From assembly GCA_010093485.1 (NCBI GenBank), contig MU001495.1, positions 1,693,470 through 1,757,469 of the forward strand: a stretch of DNA of 64,000 nt, written 5' to 3'. Source of the stretch: Karstenula rhodostoma CBS 690.94. Lineage: Eukaryota > Ascomycota > Dothideomycetes > Pleosporales > Didymosphaeriaceae. Below, piece after piece: positions 45,700 to 55,973 of this stretch. The notes beneath the pieces are model-generated. The model made no database searches. It was not told the origin of the DNA and saw nothing but the letters and a program-made list of their open reading frames with translations. The translations under genes were made by a program, and so were the position numbers. Within the stretch, counting starts at the first letter, position 1. Each line of letters begins with the position of its first letter.

Positions 45700-48613
45700 C
45701 GTGAATGAACGTATGCGAAAGGTATGGGAATGAGTGGTGTGAGTGTACTGACAAGAGATACAAGGCGGCCCCGCGCAGTTCATAAAAGAAGGAGAACGAG
45801 GGATGTGGGTCCAGAACACGTCGCTGACGGTCGACTGCCACCTTTGCCAGAGCCTGAGTGCCGAATGTTTTTGGAATGTGACTCGTAGTCAAAATCGCCA
45901 CAGACCAGCACATGGTATTAATGGTCAGCCAATCAACGTTGTCTATGATGGTCAGTCCAAGACTCGCGGACTTATCCGGCTTCGCAGTGGTTACAGTATA
46001 TGAAGGATTTGTGGGGTAAATCCATGAACATGTGTCTGTGCTACGGGGTAATATCGTGGGGCCCTTGTCAGTATATGTGCCGAAACATCCTCGTGTTCTG
46101 GAATTTACGCGCAGAGACCATGATTGGAAGACAACAGCCGAATCCAATTTATGAGTATCCAGAGTACCAGGAAAGAGAAAGCTGAGGTAAGCGCCTTCTT
46201 ACCGCCCCGTTCGGCCGTGGAGCTGCAAGATTGCCCAAGTGGGGAGACAAATTTTCGTCTACCTTCACCCTTGCCTCCCTAACAGGAATGGCGCGTAGTC
46301 GGTGGAACACTTGAGTGTGTCGCACTGCAGCCAGAGGCAGCAAAGTCTGCCATGGTAGCAACGCGCTCCTTCACAGCCGACAGGTGTAGATATATGCCGA
46401 AGTGACAGCATGTACCAATATGACCAGGACACTGACTGGGCAGCTCTAATGTATTCTTAAACATGCGACTAGAGATATTCCAAACCATCGGGTTCGAATG
46501 TTGTTCTGTATACATAGCAATGAAGGTCGGTCTGGTAATGAGGGTTGGGATGATCCACGGTGCTTGTTGATCGTTTGCAACAGGTGTGTCCGGATATTGA
46601 ATTGTGGGGCTTTAGCAGCACATATAGATAGCTGTGTGTCCACAAAAGTAACTTATGTGGGCGTGATTTCCTTGCCGCTACAAGCCGTAGCGTGGAGGAA
46701 GCCTGATCTGGCTTTGATCCCACCTGCTGCGGATCTTGTTGCCTTGGTGAATGTGACGCAAAGGTCAATCAATAGCCCGCAGAACCACGTGTGAGCCCGA
46801 CGCTTGTAATCCGGAGAAACGTGCAGACCCGACTCTTCCTAGTCACCAATTGTCGACAAGACCATACACAATCCAGACATGTTCCACGCCCCATCCATTC
46901 GCAGACGGCGCCACGAAGTATGGTTGGGCTATGACTTACTACGTCAGCGTCTCCAAGCCCGAATGCCAATAACCCAGACATCTATCAGGTAAAGAAGCGG
47001 CGAAAAGGATATGGCATGCGCTGCGCATGACTCCACGCACATTATGTCCTGCGGCAAGCATGTGTGGCCCTCGGACGCCGGCTACCTGCGGGCTGGCTAT
47101 GCAGCTTCCTCTGGTGGTTACGGACGAACGGAAAACCAAGCGGTATATCGGTGCAAAGATGACATCCGGTAAAGGGTGTCCAGCAAGGCTGAACAGCTAT
47201 GAGCTCATATCAGGAATACCAAGACGGCATTCACGGGGCTTTCTTGATGACAGTGATGTACGGACGCCCCTATCTGTATCCGTATCACGGAATGGAGACA
47301 GAGTAAACATGCGGACCCGGTCACAGCAGCTGTGTGATACTCGAAGACGGTACCTCTCTTCTGGCTCGTTTTCACGTGACCTAGGCAGCACCTGTGCAAC
47401 CTGTCAGCACTGTGCAATTTGAACTGATTTGGCAGAGATCTTTTGAGATTCCAGAGCCAGAGGAGCCGCGCGATCAAGCCTTGCATCCCACATGCCACAC
47501 GAAGATGGTAAACAGCTTGTAGTTTGACTTTCGGTGCCGTTTCTTAGGGGTCTTTTTTTTTTATCACAACTGGTCTTTGACGTATTTTCCCATTTCTTAG
47601 TCTGGATAGCGATTGTTTCACGAGCTGTAGGGCAGCTGACCCTGCGACACCGGTCCCATTTATCAGTAGATGCAGGTTAGTTTTGAAGAGATGCCAGCAT
47701 CTCAGCAACGTGCCATTATGGGTCGATCACAGATTCGCGTTCAAGGCAACTTCAACAAATTACCTGTCTGATTCCATAGTGTGTCTTTGCAGAAGCGCAT
47801 CTCCAATGGTTTTAAGGCTCATTCCATACCCAAAGGCATAGGGGATTCCCACCCATAATGCCTGACACACTGCGAGGTTGTCTTCTGACTGATACACCTT
47901 CGGGTAAAACATGAAAGGGTACGCCGGTCATATTCTTCCATTGATTTTTCGCACTTGGTCGCCCGTCTATCGAGGGTAGGATTAAATCAGTCCGCTGATT
48001 GCGCAGAAGCTGCCAGAGGAAGGAGAATATTTATTCGATCTTAGATAGATTCACGGGCTCGTGAGACAGATATTTCTCTTGCAGTTCGTTGTCATCGGTG
48101 GTAGAAAGGACGAGTGGGATTGCGGTAGAAAGCAACAACCTGGGGCATCGCGTGACGTCATCGTTGACAGTCTAACCACAAGCTGTTAGTCGCCTTTTCA
48201 TAAGTCCCACGCGTCTGCCAACGCTTATCAACACATTAATATTCTTTCTGGTTCTTTCCCCCTTTTTCTTTTGCGTTGCTCGACGTTATGATGCAGTGCC
48301 TCACCACGTTCAACTGCTGCCATATATGATTTGTTGACGTAGCATAGCTTCCAGGCTCAACAAGGAAGGTGCCAAGCGGCCATGGCGACACTCCAAGACT
48401 TTGCTTGAGCGCCAGAGTGGCAAGTAGTCGAGTGAGACTTTGTAAGACTGTCACGTGCATTCAATCAAGCTCTGCCAAGGGCTATCAGCCGTAATGAAAC
48501 AACTGCTATGGTTCTTAAGGTCAGCGTTTGGTAGTAGGATCGATCGTACAGCAGGTTGCGCGTGCAGTATTTCAGTTTGCCGAAAACTCCATCTCATATG
48601 TTGCGATCTCATC
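45700..48613. other. 2.9-kb gene-poor spacer
   Basis: The longest normal-composition interval without a gene. Many small open frames occur on both strands but none shows codon-like composition, conserved motifs or plausible splicing. There is a T-run at about 47564-47575. I found no tRNA, rRNA or transposon core. It includes the promoters of the DUF1996 and phytase genes, which are divergent across it. Confidence 0.55.
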
Positions 48614-50898
48614 ATGAGTCGACTTGCTTGTTGTCTTGTCTTTGTCTCGCTGATATTGCAATCTTTTGCTCGAAACGCCAATGTCACACTGATTCCAGCA
48701 GCCATTGGTTTTGAGGCCGATAACACCGCATTCTATTACTCTTCCTCGCCTCTCCTTTTGGCAAATGATGGAAGTGCGGCCGAAGGCGGTTTCCGGGTCT
48801 TTGATGCGAAGCGAGTATCTCAATGGGATGAGGTGGCACATCTCAAAACAGGTCGCTCTAAAGTTGCGGTCCCCGTGTACGACATTGGAGGTCGGGATAT
48901 TGTGATCACGATCGCTGCCACTGACTCCGTCATGCGAGCCTTTGAGGCCATTGGCTTGGTGGAGATCCAGAACACAAAGAAATACATCCTAAGCGATTGG
49001 TCGACGCTTTGCGGTTGGCGAAGCGCAATAAGCGGAAACTCTTACCTTTTCCTTTTCGGGAAAAAGATGGTCGTTCAATTGCTCGTGAGGAGTCAGAAAA
49101 GGCAGGTTCAGATTCTTGAGGTATGGGATCCTACCTCACTACTTAGTTTCCACTCACCCAGATAAGGTGCAAACATTCCCTATCCCAATCGAGGGCGAAT
49201 CCTGTGCTGTACTTCGGGATGGCACCGTTTTTTTCTCCGCTGAAGATCAGCCCTTATATTCATTCACAGCGTCCGAGTCCCTCCAGGCCCCTAAGATCAA
49301 GATACTCACCCAAGATATACCCACTTTTGGCCTAGCCGCTTACCACGCCGGATCCGAAGATTTCTTACTCGTCGTCGATTCGGAGAGCCTCCACGTATAT
49401 GATCGCAACCTGGGCCAGAAGGGTTCAGTCCTGCTCACGGGGATCCCCGATCTTTCGGTCGAAGGCGGGTTATCAATACTCCAGTCTGCTTCCAAGGGCT
49501 ACCCTTCAGGAGCCTTCGCTTTCGCTTTTGAGGGTGAAGAAGACACGGGTGTTGCTATCGGCTCACTGCAAGCGATCCTTGCAGTCTCACACATTGGCCC
49601 AAATACCAAGTTTGATCCCAATGACAAGACATGTCGGAAGTGTACACAGCCAATCTCTAAAAAATGTTCCAACAACGGATTTCGCCAACACGGGGCATGC
49701 TATTGCTTCGTAGGCTTTAGTGGCCGCGACTGCTCCAAGGTCACGTGCCAGAATTCTTGTTCCCGACACGGCTCCTGTATTGCCCCAAACACTTGCAAAT
49801 GTGCACCTGGAAGGTCTGGTCCGGATTGTTCGTTCGTCGCTGTGAAAGCCAAGTTCGAGACAGATGCTAACGGTGGCGATGGAGACGACCCGGCAATCTG
49901 GATCCACCCTACTCGTCCTGATCAAAGCCGCATAGTCACAACTACCAAGAGTGATGAGGGTGCTGGATTCGCTGTTTTCGACCTAAAAGGCAAGCTGCTG
50001 CAACATATGCCGGGCGAAGAGCCGAACAACGTTGACGTGATCTACAACTTCACTATGGGTGCTCAAGGCACAGATCTGACGTTTGCCGCATGCCGTGGGG
50101 ACAATACTCTCTGGTAAGTCGTACTAGCGAGAGTGGTTGAACAATACTGATCCTCTGCATAGCCTTCTAAAGATCAATTCAACTGGTCTTCTTGAGTCGG
50201 TCCACGGTGGGATTCAACCGACACCTGAAGACTATGAAGTCTATGGCTCCTGCACTTATCGCTCTCCGAAGTCGGGCCGCCAGTACCTTTTCGTGAACAA
50301 CAAAGATGCCGAATACCTTCAGTACGAGTTAAGCTCGACCGCGGACGGCACTCTGCAAACGAATCTCGTGCGTAAGTTCACTGGAGGCTCCGGAGGCCAG
50401 GTTGAAGGCTGCGTTTCCGACGAAGAGCAAGGCTATTTGTTCCTCGGAGAAGAACCGGAAGGCCTCTGGCGATACGATGCTGAACCTGATGGCTCATCTA
50501 CCGGTGTCCAAATCGCCAAAGTCGGTGATGGGACGCTATATGCTGACGTGGAAGGCGTTACATTGGTCCCGGCTAAAAACTCTTCAGACGGTTATCTGTT
50601 CGTCTCCAGTCAGGGCCGTAGCGCGTACTTGGTATATGAGAGAGCGCCACCTCATGGTTATGTGATGACCTTCACCATCGTAGACAACGAAAAGGCTGGA
50701 ATCGATCATGTGTCCAACACGGATGGAATTGCTGCTGTTGGGAACCGGTTGAATAATGCCTTTCCGAAAGGGCTGTTTGTCACACACGATGACGCCAACG
50801 AGCTCGCAGAAGGAGGAACCGCGGAACAAGCCAGCTTCAAGCTGGTCAGCCTCGAGGATATATTGGGCAAGCAACGCACTGCAATGCTTGGGTACTAG
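48614..50898 (+). CDS. Secreted beta-propeller phytase with EGF-like modules
   Basis: Three exons (48614-49120, 49167-50113, 50163-50898) give 729 aa, starting at the ATG of MSRLACCLVFVSLILQSFA, a good signal peptide. Beta-propeller phytases (PF02333) hydrolyse phytate in a calcium-dependent way. The catalytic propeller is the last 335 or so residues: GDDPAIWIHPTRPDQSRIVTT, FAVFDLKGKLLQHM, NNVDVIYNF, GQVEGCVSDEEQGYLFLGEE, YADVEGVTLVP, VSNTDGIAAV, GLFVTHDDAN. Before it (about residues 330-392) lie two EGF-like Cys-rich modules (KKCSNNGFRQHGACYCFVGF..., CQNSCSRHGSCIAPNTCKC). Residues 30-325 look like a second, degenerate propeller. The acceptor at 49166 (ATAAG) is the one that keeps frame. Probably extracellular phosphate scavenging. 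Confidence 0.9.
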
Positions 50899-51144
50899 TC
50901 AATGTTTAAGTAGGTGTTTGTTGCGCACTTGAAGCACCCAGACCAGCTTATAAAATTACTTCAGACACAGGCGTGAGAGACCTGATTTGAGCTGCGTCAA
51001 ACATGTGGTCCTATCCTTCCAAAGTTTTGCTTCTGTCTCCTCGAGGTTCAACCAAAGATGTAGGCCATACCCCTATTACATGCCTCTAGTCAAACAGCTC
51101 TTCGTGAGGTGCTGCGAAAGAAGATATGCTCTTGATGCTTCCCA

Positions 51145-52737
51145 TCACAACTCCCTCGTGGCCCTCTTCCGCTGCTTCTGCCAATCCCTTACAACATCTT
51201 GTACAGCATTGTCAAGCACTTTTTGCATGTCATATCTATCAAAAGCCTTGCTGAGCTCCTTCGCTTTGAGTCCATAGCTCGGATCTTCGAGAATCTTTTT
51301 GACGGCCTCCCCAATTCTTTCGGCACCAGGCGCTTGCATTCCGAGGTTGATTCCAACACCGGTGAAATCGGCGATGGCCCCAACAACTGCCTTGTCTTGG
51401 GCTACGCCAGATATTACCATCGGGATGCCAGACATGAGGGTTTTTTGTACGCCTCCAAAACCTCCGTTTCCGACCATAACATCCACCTGCATAAGTCAGC
51501 ATGTGCTTTTCATTCGGCGCGTGTGCACTTACGAAAGGGAGAAGATCGTCGTGAGGAATGTACCTCGCTACGCGCGCATTGTTGGGCACGACCAGACCTG
51601 GAACCTCCTCAGGTTCTGAGATGTAGAAGGTTCCAATGACCAACACATCATCCCGATCTTTCAGAGCCTCCAATGTGGGAAGGATAAGGTCATTGGGATT
51701 GGTCTCCACAGTCCCTTGGCTGACGACAACGATTTTCTTGCCCGCTGCCTTTGCTTTCGGTAAGTCATCCCACCAGCTTGGCAGGTCAGGGATAACGCCT
51801 GATTTCTTCTGTGGCTTCTTGAAAGCGCCAAGGTACCGCAAGTTGAGCTCCAAACCTGGACGGGGGAACTCGAACTCAGGGACACCCATGGTGATAAGAA
51901 GATCCGGATTGCGATTCATGCCATCTAAGACTTGTGGGAAATCATCTCGAGTGGACCCCATCTCCTTTAGTTTCACCCACCACGCCTTGCTGATCTTCCA
52001 TTCGAACTGGTCGCCATGGTCATCATAGGCTTTCTGATGTATCGCTCTCGCATCAGGGCCTTGGTGAGGTTGCTTGCCAGCGCGCATCGGAAATGTATCG
52101 TTGGAATGCAACATAAGTGGCTGCGTACTGATGCCAATGCTAGCGTCGGGTTTGATTCCTGGCACTCCTAGCAGGAAGGTCTGGTGTCCGCCAATGGCCT
52201 GATCATACAACGAGATAAGTGGTTTTGTACCACCGTACTTCTTACGGAAGCCCTCGAAGTAGGCCTGGTAGGTATCGTGAGCATCTTTCGCGCCTCCGAC
52301 GAACACCTTACTGGTGACCCAAATTTCCGCTTCTACGCCGGAGGGGAGCGACTGCCAGTGTGCATGTCTTCCTCGCTCAACTTGTCGTCTAACCCTTGAA
52401 ATGGGATGAACTCTATGTTTGGATGGAGCTTGGCAACAGCTTCTTCGAAAACCTTTCCACAAATGAAAGTAACAGGATGCCCAAGGTCCGCTAGTGCTGC
52501 CGCAATGGCACCCACCTTCTCAAAATGAGATTGGTGTGAGACACTAGACACAAGTAGCGGTATCTCTGATCGAGCAGGAAGCGGCTCGGTGAGGTACTGG
52601 GAAAGAGGTGTTCCGCCTACGTAAGTTTGAATGGCATCTTCAAAGGCACGGAATGACCCTGGTAAGTATTCTCGCAATGCAATGAAGGCAATAAACGGTG
52701 CGAGGGCGAAAAGGAACAGCTTCTGGGAGAAAGCCAT
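51145..52737 (-). pseudogene. UDP-glycosyltransferase (GT1) gene with a frameshift
   Basis: From ATG 52737 the frame encodes a membrane-anchor/signal segment (LFLFALAPFIAFIAL) and a GT1 N-terminal domain (LLVSSVSHQSHFEKVGAIAAALADLGHPVTFICG). Near 52372-52382 the protein moves to another frame (from SEEDM to WQSLPSGVEAEIW), needing a one-base change. It then continues to 51535, a 46-nt intron (51489-51534), and ends at 51145. C-terminal landmarks are IVVVSQGTVETNPNDLILP and VDVMVGNGGFGGVQKTLMSG, the sugar-nucleotide-binding region. It is about 516 residues if the shift is ignored. It would transfer a sugar from a UDP-sugar to a small molecule, substrate unknown. It lies tail-to-tail with the phytase gene. 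The frameshift is either real decay or an assembly error. Confidence 0.72.
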
Positions 52738-53364
52738 GACGCTGTATGACCCTCTCGAAAGACGAAGTAAAGACTCCAAGCAGCAGTGGGTGTGCTGCAA
52801 GCTATATGTCGCACCCAAAATATTGTAAGCCCCACTGTGATGCAGATACGCAAGTGGATGTTATTGGCCTGTCGGCGACATGCTTTCTTGGCGCTTATAC
52901 TGGCAGGGTGCCATTCCTGTCAGCAAGTCTTCTTTGAGGTCAAGATCGATCTTCAAACCGGAAAGTCCCGAGATTTGGCGGGCTCGGGCCAAAAAGTGCC
53001 GTTATGAAGCTAGGAGTTGATGAGTGATATATCGACAACGTAAGAGTGTACTATCGCGCTCGCCTCGTATGCTTGATGAGACACAAGGCACACAAGTAGA
53101 AAGTGAGAATTTGGAACAGCACTGGTCAGGGCGCTGAGGCTGATCCATGTGCGACACAACCATAAAGGGCTTAGCGTACATCCCGCACGCTGAATATCGT
53201 TTTGTTTGCTCAACCACGGTTCCAGTGTCTCGCTTGTACCAACAACCCACTTTTACGTTCACCATATCAAGTCGACCACGTTTTGGCCCTTTATAACCTC
53301 GAGCACCGGAGAGTCCACGGCAAGCACCGTTGCAGCTGTGCAGCACCGACACCAACCTTCGAAC
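52738..53364. other. Divergent intergenic region, nothing recognised
   Basis: A 627-bp space between the starts of the glycosyltransferase gene (minus) and an F-box/2EXR-like gene (plus). No conserved site was identified. Confidence 0.5.
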
Positions 53365-54400
53365 ATGCCAGATCCCGACGCAGTTCCACCATTCTTGGCA
53401 TCCGTTCGGAACTTTAGAAAACAATCGTCAAGCCGCCTTCTCTCTCTACCGGCCGAGTTGAGGGTCAGAATTTACAGATGCATCGATTTATCCCCTCTGT
53501 CTGCAGGCTTCCTTTCTTGGACAGGAGTCTATTTCGCAAGCCGACAACTTCATTGCGAGATTCGGGATCAGGTGCAATCGGATGCAGAGCTGGAAAAGAT
53601 TAAAACCCTCATCCTCAAACGAACATGCCCAGACAGCCTTGTTATCGAAAACGTCGCTGCAGCATCCGGGGCGTCCTGGCTGAACCTGGGATTTCTCCAA
53701 AACGTCATCATCCACATGCGATTGGACAAGATTGATCAGCACCTTCGATACAATAGATGCAACCTACTGTCTCAACCCTATTCTCTCTTTCTGAGACACC
53801 TAAAGATTGTGTTCACTGGACATCCAGCAGATTGTCACACCTTCCCTTGGGGTGATATGAAATCTACGGCTGAAACGCTGGTGGCACCGTACGTCGCTCG
53901 CCGACAGGTAAGTGACACCGCACTTGCACGTTTCCATATTACCCAGTTCCCAGCTAGCACGCTAGGGCAATCATTTCCATGTCGCCTAGACCCCATCTCA
54001 CTTTGGGTTTCATCATCTTGACCTTGGCCTAGATCAATTGTACCTCAGTCACCTTTACCTTGCAAGCCTTGGAAGATGGTACAAGAACGGTGAGTACCCT
54101 CGCGAACAAGTTCGAAAAGCTTGGCGTGGCTTATCGGCTTACCATTGTCCAAAACAAACGTGGTAAGTAGCATCCCAAGATTTTAGTGGCAGAAGTAGAA
54201 GTTTCAATCGTTCACTGACTGTGTTCGATAATTCAGGTCGCCAAGTAGAACGGTCTTACTACTCTGCAACGCGCTTCAAGAAAGAAGCAGATCCCCCCAC
54301 TAGTTCTCGGGGATCAAACCACGACGACCACCTGCGTGGGCCATCTATTGTTCGCGGCTTTCGACCCGCAGATAGTTCCGTGCTATCAAGTCGGTTCTGA
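53365..54400 (+). CDS. F-box/2EXR-like orphan protein, three exons
   Basis: Exons 53365-53907, 54033-54162 and 54237-54400 give 278 aa. The start MPDPDAVPPF is followed by the family pattern LLSLPAELRVRIYRCIDL (about residues 28-45) and FASRQLHCEIRDQV. The first exon ends in a strong donor (CAG/GTAAGT); the second and third were chosen because they keep frame with good acceptors (CCTAG, TTCAG). Introns are 125 and 74 nt. If the first intron were retained the protein would stop early. No catalytic motif; function unknown. Similar in layout to the neighbour at 55239 but clearly divergent. Confidence 0.62.
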
Positions 54401-55238
54401 GAAATGAGTCGTCGTGCAAAAGATTTTGACACGAAACCGTCTTTAATCTCTTCTTGGTTGATACCCTTGTATAAAAAGGGGTGGCTATGACGCTATCCAT
54501 ACATTGCGTTCCAAGGTTCCGTAGTCTTTGGCACGCAGGCAGGGAGACTGACACGATTAGAGAGAATGAAGCCCTCGCGATAGGCCTTTCTGGGGTAATT
54601 CAATCATTTCAGGCAGATAAGGATCATGGTTTTCTTTTCGTGGCGGAGATCCATCTACGTTATAAAACTGAAAACGTCTTTGCAGCATATTATGGAAAGG
54701 GGTGCCGGTTAGCGCATATTTATATTTTCTGGGTATGATGATGATTAGTATGTATTTAATTATATGATCACCCCACCGAGTTCCTTTACTGTGTTTTGCC
54801 GCGGCTTCCAGAAGCTTGCGAAGTATCATATTTGGTTAATTATATGATACCATACATCTGTTACAGACCCATCCTTTGACGAGTAGAGCCATGTTATCGC
54901 TCAGTTTGGTTGGGGTGTAGCCACTGTATTTTCGCGCGAACCACGGTTGACAGCACCCACTTCCAATGAATGGATTTTGAACAGTACGCGCCACCCAGAG
55001 CTTCGAAGTCTTTAATCCTGTCGCATTGCGTCCTAGACTCCTACTCTGAGATTATCGCCTCCCTGGCCCAAACCCAAGTGCAAGATTATCACCCAGGCCC
55101 GTTTTCAAGAACTACTAAAAACACCTTATTGGGAAACTCGCATTATCTCACGCAGGTTTTTCTAAGCGTCGACCAAGGTAGGCAGGTCTCCGTAAACGCC
55201 CCCAGGTCATCACGACATTCACTGCCTGTCCAAGCGCG
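54401..55238. other. Intergenic, containing a small insertion
   Basis: An 838-bp space between two F-box/2EXR-like genes. It contains the TSD-flanked 67-bp insertion at 54756-54848, described separately. Otherwise nothing is recognised. Confidence 0.55.
54756..54848 (+). mobile_element. 67-bp insertion with 13-bp TSD (family C, copy 2)
   Basis: TTAATTATATGAT is repeated perfectly at 54756-54768 and 54836-54848 and encloses 67 bp (54769-54835). That insert matches the reverse complement of 25508-25574, ending in the same GTATCATATTTG. The homology stops at the duplicated target on both sides, so the unit of homology is the inserted unit itself. Copy 1 extends 13 bp further at the opposite (5') end. 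Confidence 0.72.
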
Positions 55239-55973
55239 ATGGCTAGTCACATGAGTTTCAGCTTCGAACGCGCCGTGCGTATGCTAGAGGAACTATACCC
55301 CTCCACGTTCCCCGACCCGTCTCCGAGCACAGAGACTCAGGAACCAGCCACCATCGTCCAAAAGCCGCAGACGTCCTTCCTAGAGCTGCCCACCGAGATA
55401 CGATGCGAAGTCTATCGCAACATGGTCTCAACCGGCGCAGTCCACAGCCACGTCGGCCTGCTTTTGTCAAGCAAGCAGATCTACAACGAAGCCAAAGACG
55501 AACTCGTCAAATACGCAAGCGAGTATCTCACGAGAATGGAAACCCGCTTTAACGCCCGGTTACCGCTCCCCATTGGCATCGTTATGCCCTCCAAGTTTGC
55601 AGATCTCAGTCGCATCACGCTGCACCTTCCGTCTCAGCTCCTCGCCTTCCTTCAACAGACTGAATATTTTGGACCAAACGGGATGATCAACCTGCCGCCG
55701 TACGTTCAACTTATCGACCGCATAGTGCTCATGGGTTACTTGCGGAGCGGGTTCCCTCGGCCGAGCCCGCAGAGCAAATTTCATTGCAGCGTGACGATGG
55801 GAACGCAGCGAACGTTCACTGACGTGCACATGGGAATAGGGGTGCTCTACGCACCTCTTTTGGGCGCTTTGAAATGCTGTTGCAAGGGTTACAGCTGGTC
55901 GCTCACTATATCGACTCTCGCCGGGGGAGATGGCTATCGCTTGGAGTTTATCGGTGTATTGGATAGGGAATAA
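55239..55973 (+). CDS. F-box/2EXR-like orphan protein
   Basis: Single exon of 244 aa. The family pattern is at residues about 46-90: SFLELPTEIRCEVYRNMV then GLLLSSKQIYNEAKDELV. The rest is unremarkable alpha/beta sequence with a strand-rich C-terminus (GDGYRLEFIGVLD). The ATG at 55239 is followed four codons later by another (55251). No signal peptide or membrane segment. It is the fourth such gene in the window; function unknown. Confidence 0.68.
   Translation: MASHMSFSFERAVRMLEELYPSTFPDPSPSTETQEPATIVQKPQTSFLELPTEIRCEVYRNMVSTGAVHSHVGLLLSSKQIYNEAKDELVKYASEYLTRMETRFNARLPLPIGIVMPSKFADLSRITLHLPSQLLAFLQQTEYFGPNGMINLPPYVQLIDRIVLMGYLRSGFPRPSPQSKFHCSVTMGTQRTFTDVHMGIGVLYAPLLGALKCCCKGYSWSLTISTLAGGDGYRLEFIGVLDRE

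Noticed and set aside
46480..46510. GGTTCGAAT, resembling a tRNA B box
   Set aside because: No matching A box or acceptor-stem pairing at tRNA spacing on either side.
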